Shown here: positions 45,578-56,216 of the stretch, in pieces
Layout of the letters: the number at the start of each line of letters is the position of its first letter
Numbering within the stretch: position 1 is the first letter of the stretch
Translations under genes and position numbers: made by a program
DNA from: Tolypeutes matacus
Lineage: Eukaryota; Chordata; Mammalia; Cingulata; Chlamyphoridae
Length of the DNA: 64,000 bases
Assembly (NCBI GenBank): GCA_026826555.1
Contig: JAKSZT010004976.1
Coordinates: 4,093,437 to 4,157,436, forward strand
Reading direction: 5' to 3'
Notes under the pieces: model-generated
Databases searched by the model: none
What the model saw: only the letters and a program-made list of their open reading frames with translations
What the model was told of the DNA's origin: nothing

Positions 45578-48503
45578 GAAAAAGCCCCATCTGTGGCAGG
45601 TTAGAAAGGACATTTCAACAAATGGTTCTGGAAGTAATAGTTATCTATATGGGGCAGGGGGGTGGGAAGAAACTAAATACTTACCTGACACCATAGCCAA
45701 GAAAAGAAAAATGCAAATGGGTTAGAGACTTAAATGTGGAGTGCAAAACTATAATACTTTAGCAGATAAAATAGGAGAATATTATTATGACCTTGGGGTA
45801 GGGAGGAGTTCTTAAACAATTCTGAAGAAGCACAAATCCTAAGGAAAAAGAATGACAAATTCAATTATATTTTAACTAGGAACTAGTGTTAATAAAAATG
45901 AAATAAAGAGAATGAGAAGACAAACTGGGAAGCTCCCATAATTGGCAATACACAGAATATATAGAGAATGCCAAAAAATGACAACAGAAAAGAAAAAGAA
46001 AAGAAAACAACCCAAAAGACAAATGTATAAAACAATTGAACAGAAACTTTCTCAGAAGAGAAAATGCAAATGACCAGTTAACATAAGAAAGGTGTTTCAT
46101 CCTATTAGGACTAAGGGAATTGAAAATCATAAAATAAAAATGAAATTACATCTCACTCTTACAGAACTAAAACAAAAACTTTGACAATATCAAGAGTTGG
46201 CAAGGGTGTGCAGAAATGGGAGCAATTATTTATTGCCAGGAGATTGTCAATTACTATAACCTCTCTGGAAACAATTTAACACTATACAAAATCACATCAT
46301 TGAAGATGTAATCACCCCATGACCCAACAATTCCACTTTGCACATGCATTCCAGAGAGAAACCTTTGCCCTTATTTGTATAAAAATGTTCGTATCAGCTT
46401 TGATTGCAATAGTGCATGTGCACACACAAACATACAAGCACAAACTGGAAGCAACCAAATGTTCACACAGTAGATAGGGAAAATAAATTCTGGCATATTC
46501 ATAAAAACAGGAAATTGCCCATTAGAGATAATGGATGAATGACAGTTTCGTGAAAATCATGAATAGATCTTAGGAACATAATGTTGTGTGAAAAAAACAA
46601 GTTGCAGAAAAGTACACAAGTATGATCTCATTTATATTTCAAGATCAATAATATGCAAAGCAAAATCATGTATTTAGTGATACATTTTTTTTTTCAGAGA
46701 AGTTGTGGGTTTACAGAAAAGTCATGCATAATATACAGAATTCCCATATGCTACTCTATTCTTAACACCTAGCATTGGTGTGGTATATTTGTTACACTTG
46801 ATGAAAGAATATTTTTATAATTATACTACTAGCTAGAGTCCATGGTTTAATGCAGGGCTCACTGTGTTGTGCAGTTCACGGATTAAAAATTTTTTTCTGG
46901 TATATATATATACAATGTAAAGTTCCCCCTTGTAACCACATTTGCATATATATATTTCAGGGCTGTTAATTATGTTCACAATGTTGTGCTACCATCACCA
47001 TCATCACCAAAATTTTTCCAACATCCCAGTAGAAACTTTGTACGTTCTAAACCTTAATTCCCTATTCTCTACTCCTATCCAATCCCCTGGTAACCCAAAT
47101 TTTCTGGATTCTGGCTCAGTGTGATTGCTTATTTTAATTATTTCATATCAGTGAGATCATACAATATTTATCCTTTTATGCCTGGCTTATTTCACTCAAC
47201 ATGATGTCTTCAAGGTTCATCCATATTGTCACATATATCAAGACTTCATTTCTTTCTGTGGCTGCATAATATTCCATTGTGTGTACCTATCACATTTGTT
47301 TATCCATTATCAGTTGATGGACACTTGGGTTGGTTCCATTTTTTGGCAAATGCGACTAATGCTGCTGTGAATATTGATGTGCAAATATCTGTTTGAGTCC
47401 CTGCTTACAATTCCTTTGGATTTTTGCCAGGAAGTGGGATTGCTGGGTAATATGGCAATTCTATACTTAACTTTCTGAAGAACTGCAAAATTGTCTTCCT
47501 TAATGGCTGCACCATTTTACCTTGCCACCAACAAAGAAAGAGTGTTCCTATTTCTTGTCATCCTCTCCAACAGTTATAATTTTCTGTTTTTTTAATAGTA
47601 GTCATTCTAGTGGATGTAAAAATGTATGTCATTGAGATTTTGATTTGCATTTAGAGCTAAAAATTTCCCTCTCAGCACTGCCTTTGCTGCATCCCATAAA
47701 TTTTGGCATGTTTTATTGTCATTTTCATTCACTTCAATTTCTAAATTCACTTAATTTCACTTTAGATTTCCTCTTTAACCCATTGGTTGTTTGAGAGTAC
47801 ATTGTATATTTTCTACATAAATGTGAATTTTCTAGGTTTCCCTCTGTTAGTGATCTAGCTTCATTTCATTTCATTGTGGCTGGAGAAGATACATTGTATG
47901 ATTTCAGTAGGTTTTAATTTATTGAGACTTGTTTTGTGACAAATGTTCTGTATATATACATTAGGTCTAGTTGGTTTAGAGTATCATACAAGTCTAGTGT
48001 TTCCTTTTCGATCTTCTGTCTAGATGTTCTACTATTGAAAGTGGTGTTTTAAATTCTTCTATTATTAATGTAGAACCATCTATTTCTCCTTTCAAATCTG
48101 TCAGTATTTGCTTCATGTATTTTGGGGCTTTGCTGTTAAGTGCATATATGTTTATGATTGTTACATATTCTTGTTGAATTGACCCCTTTATTGGTCTATA
48201 ATGACTGTCATTGTCTCTTGTAGCAGTTTTTGACTTAAAGTATTTTTTAAATCTGTTATTAGTATAGCTCCCCTAAATCTCTTTTGGATACTACTTACAT
48301 GGTATCTCTTTTCCATCCTTTTATTTTCAACCTACTTATGACTTTGAATTTGAGGTGAGTCTCTTATAAACAGCAAATATTTGGGTCTTGCTTTTTTTTA
48401 ATCCCTTCTGCCAATCTAGAGATTTTGACTGGAAAATTTAATCCATTTACATTTAAATTCACTACTGACAATCTATGACTTTCTTATGCCATTTTGCTGT
48501 TTA

Positions 48504-50379
48504 GTCTTTGTTACAGTTTGGTATTGCTTATGTATTCCAAAAATAGGTATTGGATTGTGTTTGTAAACTGGTTTCTTTCTCTGGGCATATTAGATTGTGT
48601 TAGATTCAGAGGTTTCACTTTTACTTTATTAAATCAAAATTAAGGCTTTTATTTGACCACGTCATTAGGGCATGCAGGGTTGAGTCCCCAAACCCTTGGT
48701 GGGGATAAAACAGACTCTCACATAGAAGTAAATATGGGAGAAGGAGAACATAAGACTTGTGGAAAGTCTTACTATCTGATGACTTGGACCCCTGCTTCTT
48801 GCATGCTAAACCAACAAGATTTTTGTGAGAGCTGTATGAACAAAATCACTGTCAGCCTGAACTGAAAGGGACATGGAAGGGAGAAATGAAAGGGGAAATG
48901 GCTTTAAGAGGAAAACTATGGAAGTTGAGATCTGGAATTAAGACATCTCTTTGGGCCAAGAGAGGAAGCCCACCCTTGTGTATGGAAAGAGTGAGTTTGC
49001 TCCAGCATTTGAAGAGGGTGGATATTGCAGCTTTCTCTTCAGGGAGAGATTTGCCATCTCAGGCTACTGAGAAGGTGGAGCACATTCCTGAAGGGTTGGG
49101 GAGAGTACAGTCAACACCCCATAGGTCTGAGAAGGGTGTTCCTGCCCCCTCCCCATAGATTAGGGAAGGTCAGATCACCAACTCACTTCTCTGAGAGGGT
49201 TAGGCCTGTATTAGGGAGAATGTTGCCTTCCCCTCCATGTACTAAGGGGGTTGAGACTCTACCCCAAAGATTGGGTAAATTATGGCCATCACCCCAATGC
49301 TCTAGGATGGTGAGTTCTGGAGCTGGTTCACCACCCAGATTCTTAATGAAGGTGGAACTAAGAAAATGGCCATTGGGCAAGCCTATGGAAAGGGTGGGTC
49401 CTCATGAGACCCCAGGGAGAAGAACCCATCATCTTAAGAATGACTCTTAGACTTTGAAATCTAATGAAGTATACCCTGCAGGGTTACGGAATTGTAGGGG
49501 ACCCATGACTCATGTTTCCCTCCCAATTTCTCCTTATGCCAATACAAATGTTTATCTGTTTTCTGTCCCTTTGTATATTGGAAGCAGATAAATGGTTGTG
49601 TAAGTTTCAGAGGTCTACAGCAAGATGGGACTTTGCCCTAAGACATACTGTATTTCTTTAAATTGATTGTGATATGAATTTGTGCTTAGCATTATTACTG
49701 ATTTAAGTTTTTTTTTTTATTTTAATATTGTAATGTCTTTTTGGAATTCAGAGGGTGGAGTGTGGTAGTTTAGTATTGTTTATGAATTCCAAAGTTAGAA
49801 ATTGGATTGTGTATGTAAACCAGTCTCTTCCTTTAGGTGTTTTAGATTCAGAGGTTTCACTTTTACTTTATTAAATCAAGATTAGGGCTTTTATTTGACC
49901 ACATCATTAGGGCATGCAGGGTTGAGTCCCCACCCTCTTGATAGGGATAAAACAGACTCTCACATAGAAGTAAATACGGGAGAAGGAGAACACAGAGTTT
50001 AGTTTTGGATGCTGGAGCCCCGGGGAGAGAGCCAAGCCATTTGTATGATAGTTTGCAGCTGAAGAGACCAGAGCCCTGAACAGCTGAGAAAGCTCAGAAA
50101 GAAACAAACCCCAGGGAAAGAGACAAGCCTTATGCCAGCCTACAGCTAAGATTGAAAGGAGCTGGGACCACGGAGACTTAGGAGGAAGAGAAAGGCTGAA
50201 CCCTCACAGAGACTGGCAACCACCTTGCTCCAACATGTGGCAACAGTTTTTGGTGAGGGAAGTAACTTGTGCTTTATGGCCTTGTGACTGTAAGCTTCTA
50301 CCCCCAAATAAATACCTTTTTAAAAAGCCAACAGATTTCTGGTTGCATCAGCACCCCTTTGTCTGACTAATACAGTCTT
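48504..50379 (+). mobile_element. MaLR provirus with internal region, 5-bp TSD
   Basis: TSD GTCTT at 48504-48508 and 50375-50379. The left LTR (from 48509) is cut to about 236 bp and passes into internal sequence near 48745. The right LTR is 49761-50374 with TG..CA ends and AATAAA. The internal part ends in a purine-rich 'cagagggtggag' before the right LTR. It shares with THE1-type internals the blocks 'tttgtatattggaagcag' and 'gatgggactttgcc'. No gag, pol or env is present, as usual for MaLR. Inserted in the antisense L1. Confidence 0.85.
49018..49400. repeat. degenerate minisatellite in MaLR internal region
   Basis: A motif like GA(A/G)GGTGG or AGGGTTGG recurs about ten times at 23-65 bp spacing. 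The 141-codon frame over it is a by-product. Confidence 0.5.
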
Positions 50380-52060
50380 TGTAAGTCCTATACCTTTTTG
50401 TCTCTCAATCCTTTGTTAATACCTACTTTCATATTTACTTTGTTTTTGTGTGTTGTACCATGTTGAGTCCCTTCTCATTTCTATCTGGATATATTTTTTT
50501 ACATATTTGCATTATGATTACATGGGGTTAAAACTTAACATCCTAAATATATAAAAATAATATTTTATTTGCTATCAACTTGACTTCAAAACCAAACACA
50601 TACACTGTTCTTCTACCTCTTCATCCTCCACCTTTTCTGGTATTTGTTACAAACTATGTTTCTATACATTGTGTGTCCCAAAACCATAGAATTATTACTA
50701 TTTTTCAAGTATTTGCATTTTAGCACATGTAGGAAGTAAGAAGTAGAGTTACATACAAAAAAAATGCAGTAAATAGTATTGGCATTTATAACTACCCAAA
50801 TGGTTACATTTACCAGAGGTTTTTATTTCTTTATGCTGCTTTGAACCACTGTCTAGTGTCCTTTCCTTTCAGTCTTAAGAACTCCCTTTAGTATTGCTGG
50901 TAGGTCAGTGTAGTGGTGATGAACTGCTCAGGTTTTGTTTATCTGGGAATGTTTTAATCGCCCTCATTTTTTAAAGAAAGTCTTGTTGGATATAAAATTC
51001 TTGGTTGGCAATTGTTCTCTTCTAGCATGTTAAGTATTTCAACCAATTCTTTCTTGCCTCCATGCTTTCTGATGAGAAATCAGCACTTAATATAATTGGA
51101 ATTCCCTTGTACATAACACATTGCTTTTCTCTTGAGCTTTCAAAATTCTCTCCTTGTCTTTTGCATTCAGTAGTGTAATGTAGCAAATTTTTCTTCGTTT
51201 TATCCTGTTTGGTGTTGTCTGGGCTTCTTGGATGTGAATATTCACATCTTTTGCTAAATTTGAGGAGTTTTCTGTAATTATTTCTTTGAATATTCCTTCT
51301 CTCCCTTTCTCACTTTCTTCTCCTTCTGGGACTCCCAGAATGCTTATATTGTTAAGCTTGATGGTATCCCAGAAGTGTCTTTCGGTAATTTTGCTTTTTT
51401 TAAATTCATTTTTATTTCTGCTCCTCAGCCTGACTCATTTAAATTGTCTTGTCTTTGACTTCACTGTTTCTTTCTTCTGTCAGCTTCAATCTTCTCTTGA
51501 AATCCTCCTGAGAATTTTTCATTTCAGTTATTGTGCTCTTCATATCCAGTAGTTCTATTTAGTTCCTTTTTAAAATTTCTATCTCTTTATTGAGATTCTC
51601 ATATTGTTAATTCATTGTTTTCCTGATATCATTTAGTTCTTTCTCTGTATTTTCCTTCATCTCCTCAAGCATATTGATCATTTTTAAAAGTATTTTTCCA
51701 GTATGTCTACAATCTTGTCTTCTTCATTGATATTTTCTGGATTTTTATCCTTTTCCTTTGGATGGATCATTATTTCCTGTTAGTTTGTTTGCCTTGTAAT
51801 CTTTTATTTAAAAAAATAATTGAAGTATATCACTCATACATGAACATGCATAAACAATAAGTGTATAGTGAAAGTTGTGAACTTACAAAACAAACATGCA
51901 TAACATCATACAGGGCTCCCATACATCACCCTACCACCAACACCTTGCATTGTTATGAAACATTTGTTAGAAATTATGATAGAATATCGTCAAAGTATTG
52001 CTACAGTACTAACTATAATCCATACCTTACATTTGCTGTATTTTTCCCCCAACCCACCCT

Positions 52061-52635
52061 ATTATTTATTTATTTATTTACTTACTTTTATTCATTTTAC
52101 TGCCCTCTCCCCCACCATTTTTGCTGTTTTTGTGTCCATCCGCTGAGCAACTCTCTGTGTCTCTTTCCTGCCCTCACTTCTCATCCTTCTCCTCCTGTCT
52201 TCACTGAGATTTGATCCTTGTAACCTCTGATGTGGGAGAGAGGCGACCTACTGCCTGCACCACCTAAGTTCCTGGTTTTTTGGCATGTTTCATCTTGGCT
52301 CTCCTTTGTGTCACTCTCCTGTTATGTCATCATCTTGCTGTGTGGCTCAGTGGAGCCTGACAGCGCACCCACATGCGGGTCCTGGGGGGCTCACCCACTT
52401 GTGGGGCCTGGTGGCACATCTGCTCATGGGGCCTGAAGGTACACCCACACACGGGGCTTGGGGGGCTCACCAGCTTGCAGGGCCTGAGTGCACCCATGCA
52501 CGAGGCCTGGCTGCCTGTGTGCCTTCTATATATTTCTTTTTTTCTTAAATTTTTACCAGGAGGTACCAGGGATCAAACCCAGGTCCCTCCATATGGGAAA
52601 CAGATGACCAACCATTTGAGCCACATCCACCCCCC
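52061..52635 (-). mobile_element. composite two-head SINE with VNTR, long copy
   Basis: Read on the minus strand: tRNA-like head A ('tggatgtggctcaaatggtt', 'gggtttgatccctgg'), A-rich linker, six 25-bp GC-rich tandem units, a unique block ('gatgatgacataacaggaga'), a second tRNA-like segment B ('taggtggtgcaggcagtagg'), a purine-rich tail and (AAAT)n. The same order is seen in the copy at 54850-55295, so this is one family, not chance nesting. No TSD resolved. Confidence 0.85.
52358..52507. repeat. 25-bp VNTR, six units, inside the composite SINE
   Basis: Units at 52358, 52383, 52409, 52434, 52459 and 52485 (23-26 bp), consensus about TGRNGGCNCACCCNCNTGYG followed by GGCC. Units 2 and 5 are the most alike, hinting at a 75-bp higher-order duplication. 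Confidence 0.85.
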
Positions 52636-53307
52636 TGCTATATCTCTTAAGGTTGACCAAGGATACCTAGAGTTACAGTCATTTCCCTTACAGGATGGTC
52701 ATATAATAAATCAGGCTTGGTTTATCACCAGCACTCTAAAAACCAGAGCTAGGTAGAAAAAGTAGGTCTGAGGACACATACACGGTTTCTAATATAGCAA
52801 ATGTTTAGCCTACCCTGATTATCACTAAATCAGGACAGTGAGATGCCTTGTAATCTTGTTGCACACTGTACACTATTTAAAATGTTAACACTGGGATTTA
52901 TTCACTGAGATGTCTGTTTCTTGAGTTTGTAACCATCTAGTTATATGACAGAGATTTTCTCGAGTTTCAGGAGCTAACAAAACCAAGCAATTCTAAGCAA
53001 AAAACACCTTTCACCATCTTTGAAAACTGTCTTTGCTTTGGCTGTTGTTCTCCATCAGTGTTCAGCTCTCCAATCTGGAAGGTCAGTCCAAAGTGAATAC
53101 AAAGTGCAGTGCCCTTCTGTTTTTTTCTGGGTCTGTGTCTTGTCCTGAGCTTGTGCCTACTAATGGCCTCAGGAGTTGCTTTGTTTATAGGAGTTTGAAT
53201 GACCCCTTTACTCTGAGGAAACTTATATTTTTCTTCTTCCAAGTGTTCTACTGCAGGACTTAAGTAGGTCAGCCTTTCCCTAGGCCACCTGCCTTAATTG
53301 TCTCTTA

Positions 53308-53825
53308 CACTGTGTATTAGTCAGCCAAAGGGGTGCTAATGTGAAATACCAAAAATGGGTTGGTCTTTATAAAGGGTATTTATTTGGGGTATAAGTCCAC
53401 AGATACCAGGCCATAAAGCATTAAGTTTCTTCTCTCACCACAGTCCATTGCCATGTGTTAGAGCAAGACAGCTGCCAGCATTTGCCAGGGTTCAGGCTTC
53501 TGGGGTTCCTCTCTTCCCGGGGCTGTGTTTCTCTCCGGGCTTAGCTCCTGTTTCCTCCACGAGGTCAGCTGCAGACGATCAGGCGAACGGCTTGCTTCTC
53601 TTCCCCTGGGGCCTTCTTTCCAACACCAAAACTGCTTCGCAAAAGACTACCTCAACTGTCCTTTGCCTTGCCTTTAATATTCAATTCCCCACCCACCAAG
53701 GGCTGGGGCTCAATGCCCTAATCCTAACCTAATTATGCCCAGATTAACAGATCAGTTTACAAGCATGATCCAATTATATTTTTGGAATTCATAATTATAT
53801 CAAATTCCCCAACGGTTACACACTG
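53308..53825 (-). mobile_element. solo MaLR LTR with 5-bp TSD
   Basis: CACTG flanks 53313-53820 on both sides. On the minus strand it starts 'tgtaaccgttggggaatttg' and ends 'ggctgactaataca'. It is related to the LTRs at 36.1 and 49.8 kb. It sits in the 5' portion of the antisense L1. Its CpG count is higher than theirs, suggesting a younger copy. Confidence 0.9.
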
Positions 53826-54833
53826 CTTTTGTTGTCTCAAGCTACTTTTGCCTGAAGCACACATTCTGGGAGGAGGGGAACACCAGAGAGGAGTTTCCTA
53901 AGTCAGTATTTCCCAGCCAGAACAAGGCCAGGGATGCACAAAGATAGCGCCTGTCAGTTCTAAATTGCCCTGGGGAGGGAATGAAGGGGAATGGGCAGGA
54001 AGAGCACTTCAAGCTTATTCCATGTCTCCCCAAAGTTGTGCCTTCATGACTTAGCACCTGCAAGAAAATGCAGACCCTCCACTGTCTTCTGTAGCTCTGA
54101 GGATGCTACTTTCTTTAAGTTTCCTCCACTGCCTTTGTCAGGCTAGTTTGGAACAATGACCACCATCAGAGCCAGACCCTCAGTAGCTAATCCAAAAGTA
54201 GTGATAAGAGACTAGACAGTGCCCCCACCCTTACTTCTCCCAGATCTTGGGGAAGTGGATTTTTATGACCCTTTCTGGCACCAGCAAGCTAAGCCAGTGG
54301 CCAGTCCCTGCTATTGCCTGTTGTGAGAGTAGGATATGGAAAAGAGTAACTACCACTTAAAGAGAGCAATTTACTGGTATTTATCATAATTTACCAGCCT
54401 CTTCTTCCCACTCTTCCCTATGTTGTACAGTGTTTTACTGGACTCTGAGTTTTAACATAGTTGATTCAGACAGTTCTTGCTTGTTTAATAGTTATTTTGG
54501 TGGAGGGACTGATTTCTGGAGTTTCGTACTCTACCATCTTCCCACAATTCTGCTCAGGGATACTTTTATGTGGTAAAATTATCAAATAAATTTAAGTGGG
54601 AAAAATGAAATGCGATGAGATCAGAGAAGGGCACATGAGAGACCTCCAAGTTAATAATGTTCTTCTCCTTCATCTGGGTGGTAGATGCCAGAGTGCTTGC
54701 TACAAAAGAGTAATAACTATTAGTGTCCTGTATATTTTTATTTTATTTTTCTTTTACATATTTTATAAATTTCTTTTGCATTTCTTTAATATTTAATTAA
54801 AATGATCTTAAAAAGAAATGATATTGATGGAAT

Positions 54834-55311
54834 AAGAATTTTAAACATGGAGGATGGATGTGGCTCAAATGGTTGGGCGTCCGGTTCCCATATGGAGGGA
54901 CCTGGGTTTGATCCCTGGGGCCTCCCTGTAAAATAAAGAAAAATATAGAAGGTGCGTGGGTGTGCTGCCAGGGCCCACATGCAGGTGTGCCAGGCCCTAC
55001 CAAGCCATGCAGAAAGATGATGACATAACAGGAGAGTGACACAAAGGAGAGCCAAGACGAAACGCACCAAAAAACTAGGAACTAAGGTGGAGCAGGTGGT
55101 AGGATGCCTCTTTCTCACATTGGAGGTTCCCAGGTTAGAATCTCAGTGAAGACAGGAGGAGAAGGATGAGAAGAGAGGGCAGGAAACAGACACAAAGAAT
55201 TGCCCAGCGAATGGACAGAAAAACAGCAAAAAGGGGAGTGGGGTTAAAAATGGATAAAAGTAAATAAATAAATAAATCTTTAAAGTAAAGAAAAAAAGAA
55301 TTTAAAACATG
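54834..55311 (+). mobile_element. composite two-head SINE, short-VNTR copy, 16-bp TSD
   Basis: Insert 54850-55295, flanked by AAGAATTTTAAACATG and a copy with one mismatch (54834-54849, 55296-55311). Same architecture as 52061-52635: head A, linker 'gtaaaataaagaaaaatata', only about two tandem units, 'gatgatgacataacaggaga', segment B ('gtggagcaggtggtagg'), tail and (AAAT)n. The TSD encloses the whole, showing that the composite moves as a unit. Confidence 0.92.
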
Positions 55312-56003
55312 AGAAAGAACAACATTTACAAATTATTCTGCATTTCTATGTCAACGGCCTAGGTTGGGTAGTTATTACCATAAACAAATTTCATTGAATC
55401 CCACATACACAGTGATGTGTTTGATTCTAGTCTGTGCCCTTCCCAATGCATCTTTCATATCACTCTCAAGTATATCCACACGGAAGACAGGTCTTCCTCT
55501 TTTAGAATCTTCAGGGGCTGACCATGGCTAAGGAGCCCTGTTTCCATTCCCCTTTATGTGATTCCTGCTCTCCTCTCTCATGGCTCAGCAGGTGGATGCA
55601 CTTACAAGATGAAGGTCCAGTGAGTTTCAGGCAATCTATTCCTGCTGAGTCATCTCTTAGAAGTAGCTAGTCATGTGTTGTTGATCCTGGTGGTAAATGA
55701 GTAAAGTCCTTCCCCTAAACTCAGCCTTGTCTGTGGAACTGGCAGACACCTTACACCATGGAAAAATCCAGCTCTGAATGGGAGAGGGCAGCAGCCTGGT
55801 GTAACGATGGTGATGATGACAAAAACATGGAGAGTATACAAGTGTCTAATGCAGAATAAAGCCCGCTGATGGGAGAGGAACAGCAATTTGGGCATGAGAC
55901 TCAAATGTAATTGACAGTAGTGGAGAATCTGCAAAAAGTTGGAAAGTTAGGAAGGAGTTCACAGAACTTATTTTAAAACAGGGATCCATGTGCTAAGTAG
56001 AAG
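55312..56003. other. unclassified non-coding stretch
   Basis: No gene or named repeat recognised. Confidence 0.45.
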
Positions 56004-56216
56004 AAAATGATATTTTATTTTATTTTATTTGTTTATTTTTAAAGATTTTATTTATTTATTCAATAATAAATGCTGGGCTCGCTGGGTCAGCGAACCACGC
56101 CGTGCGGGCGGGCTTGCCTTCACCAGGAGGCCCCGGGAACCGAACCCGGGGCCTCCCATATGGTAAATGGGAGCCCTACTGATTGAGCCACAGCCGCTTC
56201 CAAAAATGATATTTTA
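56004..56216 (-). mobile_element. full-length DAS-type SINE with 14-bp TSD
   Basis: AAAATGATATTTTA at 56004-56017 and 56203-56216. Antisense: (TTTTA)n-rich tail, 'gctgggtcagcgaaccacgc', 'cgtgcgggcgggcttgcc', 'ggccccgggaaccgaacccg', 'gagccacagccgcttcc'. Same subfamily as 24070-24246, with CpGs preserved. Confidence 0.95.

Larger units (their letters stand above)
51790..52857 (-). mobile_element. 5'-truncated L1 insertion with 14-bp TSD, carrying a SINE
   Basis: TGCCTTGTAATCTT occurs at 51790-51803 and 52844-52857. The left 255 bp is L1 3' UTR antisense of the same subfamily as 30100-30618 (minus strand: 'caatgcaaggtgttggtggt', 'gatatacttcaatt' and an A/T tail). The middle is a composite SINE. 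The right 207 bp (52637-52843) is unclassified. Confidence 0.8.
46684..54558 (-). mobile_element. antisense L1 with 5' and 3' ends, RT region missing, split by three insertions
   Basis: The left end is a poly(T), then 3' UTR ('gaagttgtgggtttacagaa'). ORF2 C-terminal sequence follows to about 47645, then ORF2 endonuclease-domain sequence (47650-48508), then ORF1-region and upstream sequence (50380-51803, 52858-53312, 53826-54558). It ends 'ctctaccatcttcccac', the complement of an L1M 5' start ('gtgggaagatgg'). Flanks share GATAC (46679-46683, 54559-54563) as an eroded TSD. The ORF2 reverse-transcriptase part is absent. Confidence 0.72.
44885..54800 (+). mobile_element. sense L1 remnant, host of the nested cluster
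   Basis: L1 pieces at 44885-45149, 45578-46683 and 54559-54800. The first two read through ORF2 C-terminal sequence ('aattcagtgtaattccattc', 'caacaaatggttctgg', 'gggttagagacttaaatgtg', 'gtgaaaatcatgaatagatc'). The last resumes with 'cttttatgtggtaaaattat' and the 3' UTR block 'ttcatctgggtggtagatgc'. The resumption fits the L1M order, so everything between is later insertion. Frames are destroyed. Confidence 0.8.

Noticed and set aside
49025..49450. 141-codon open frame
   Set aside because: Lies in the non-coding internal region of a MaLR element with a degenerate minisatellite; the frame is a by-product of repeat structure.
52373..52756. 127-codon open frame with repeated glycine/tryptophan units
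   Set aside because: Generated by the 25-bp VNTR and the SINE head; not a gene.
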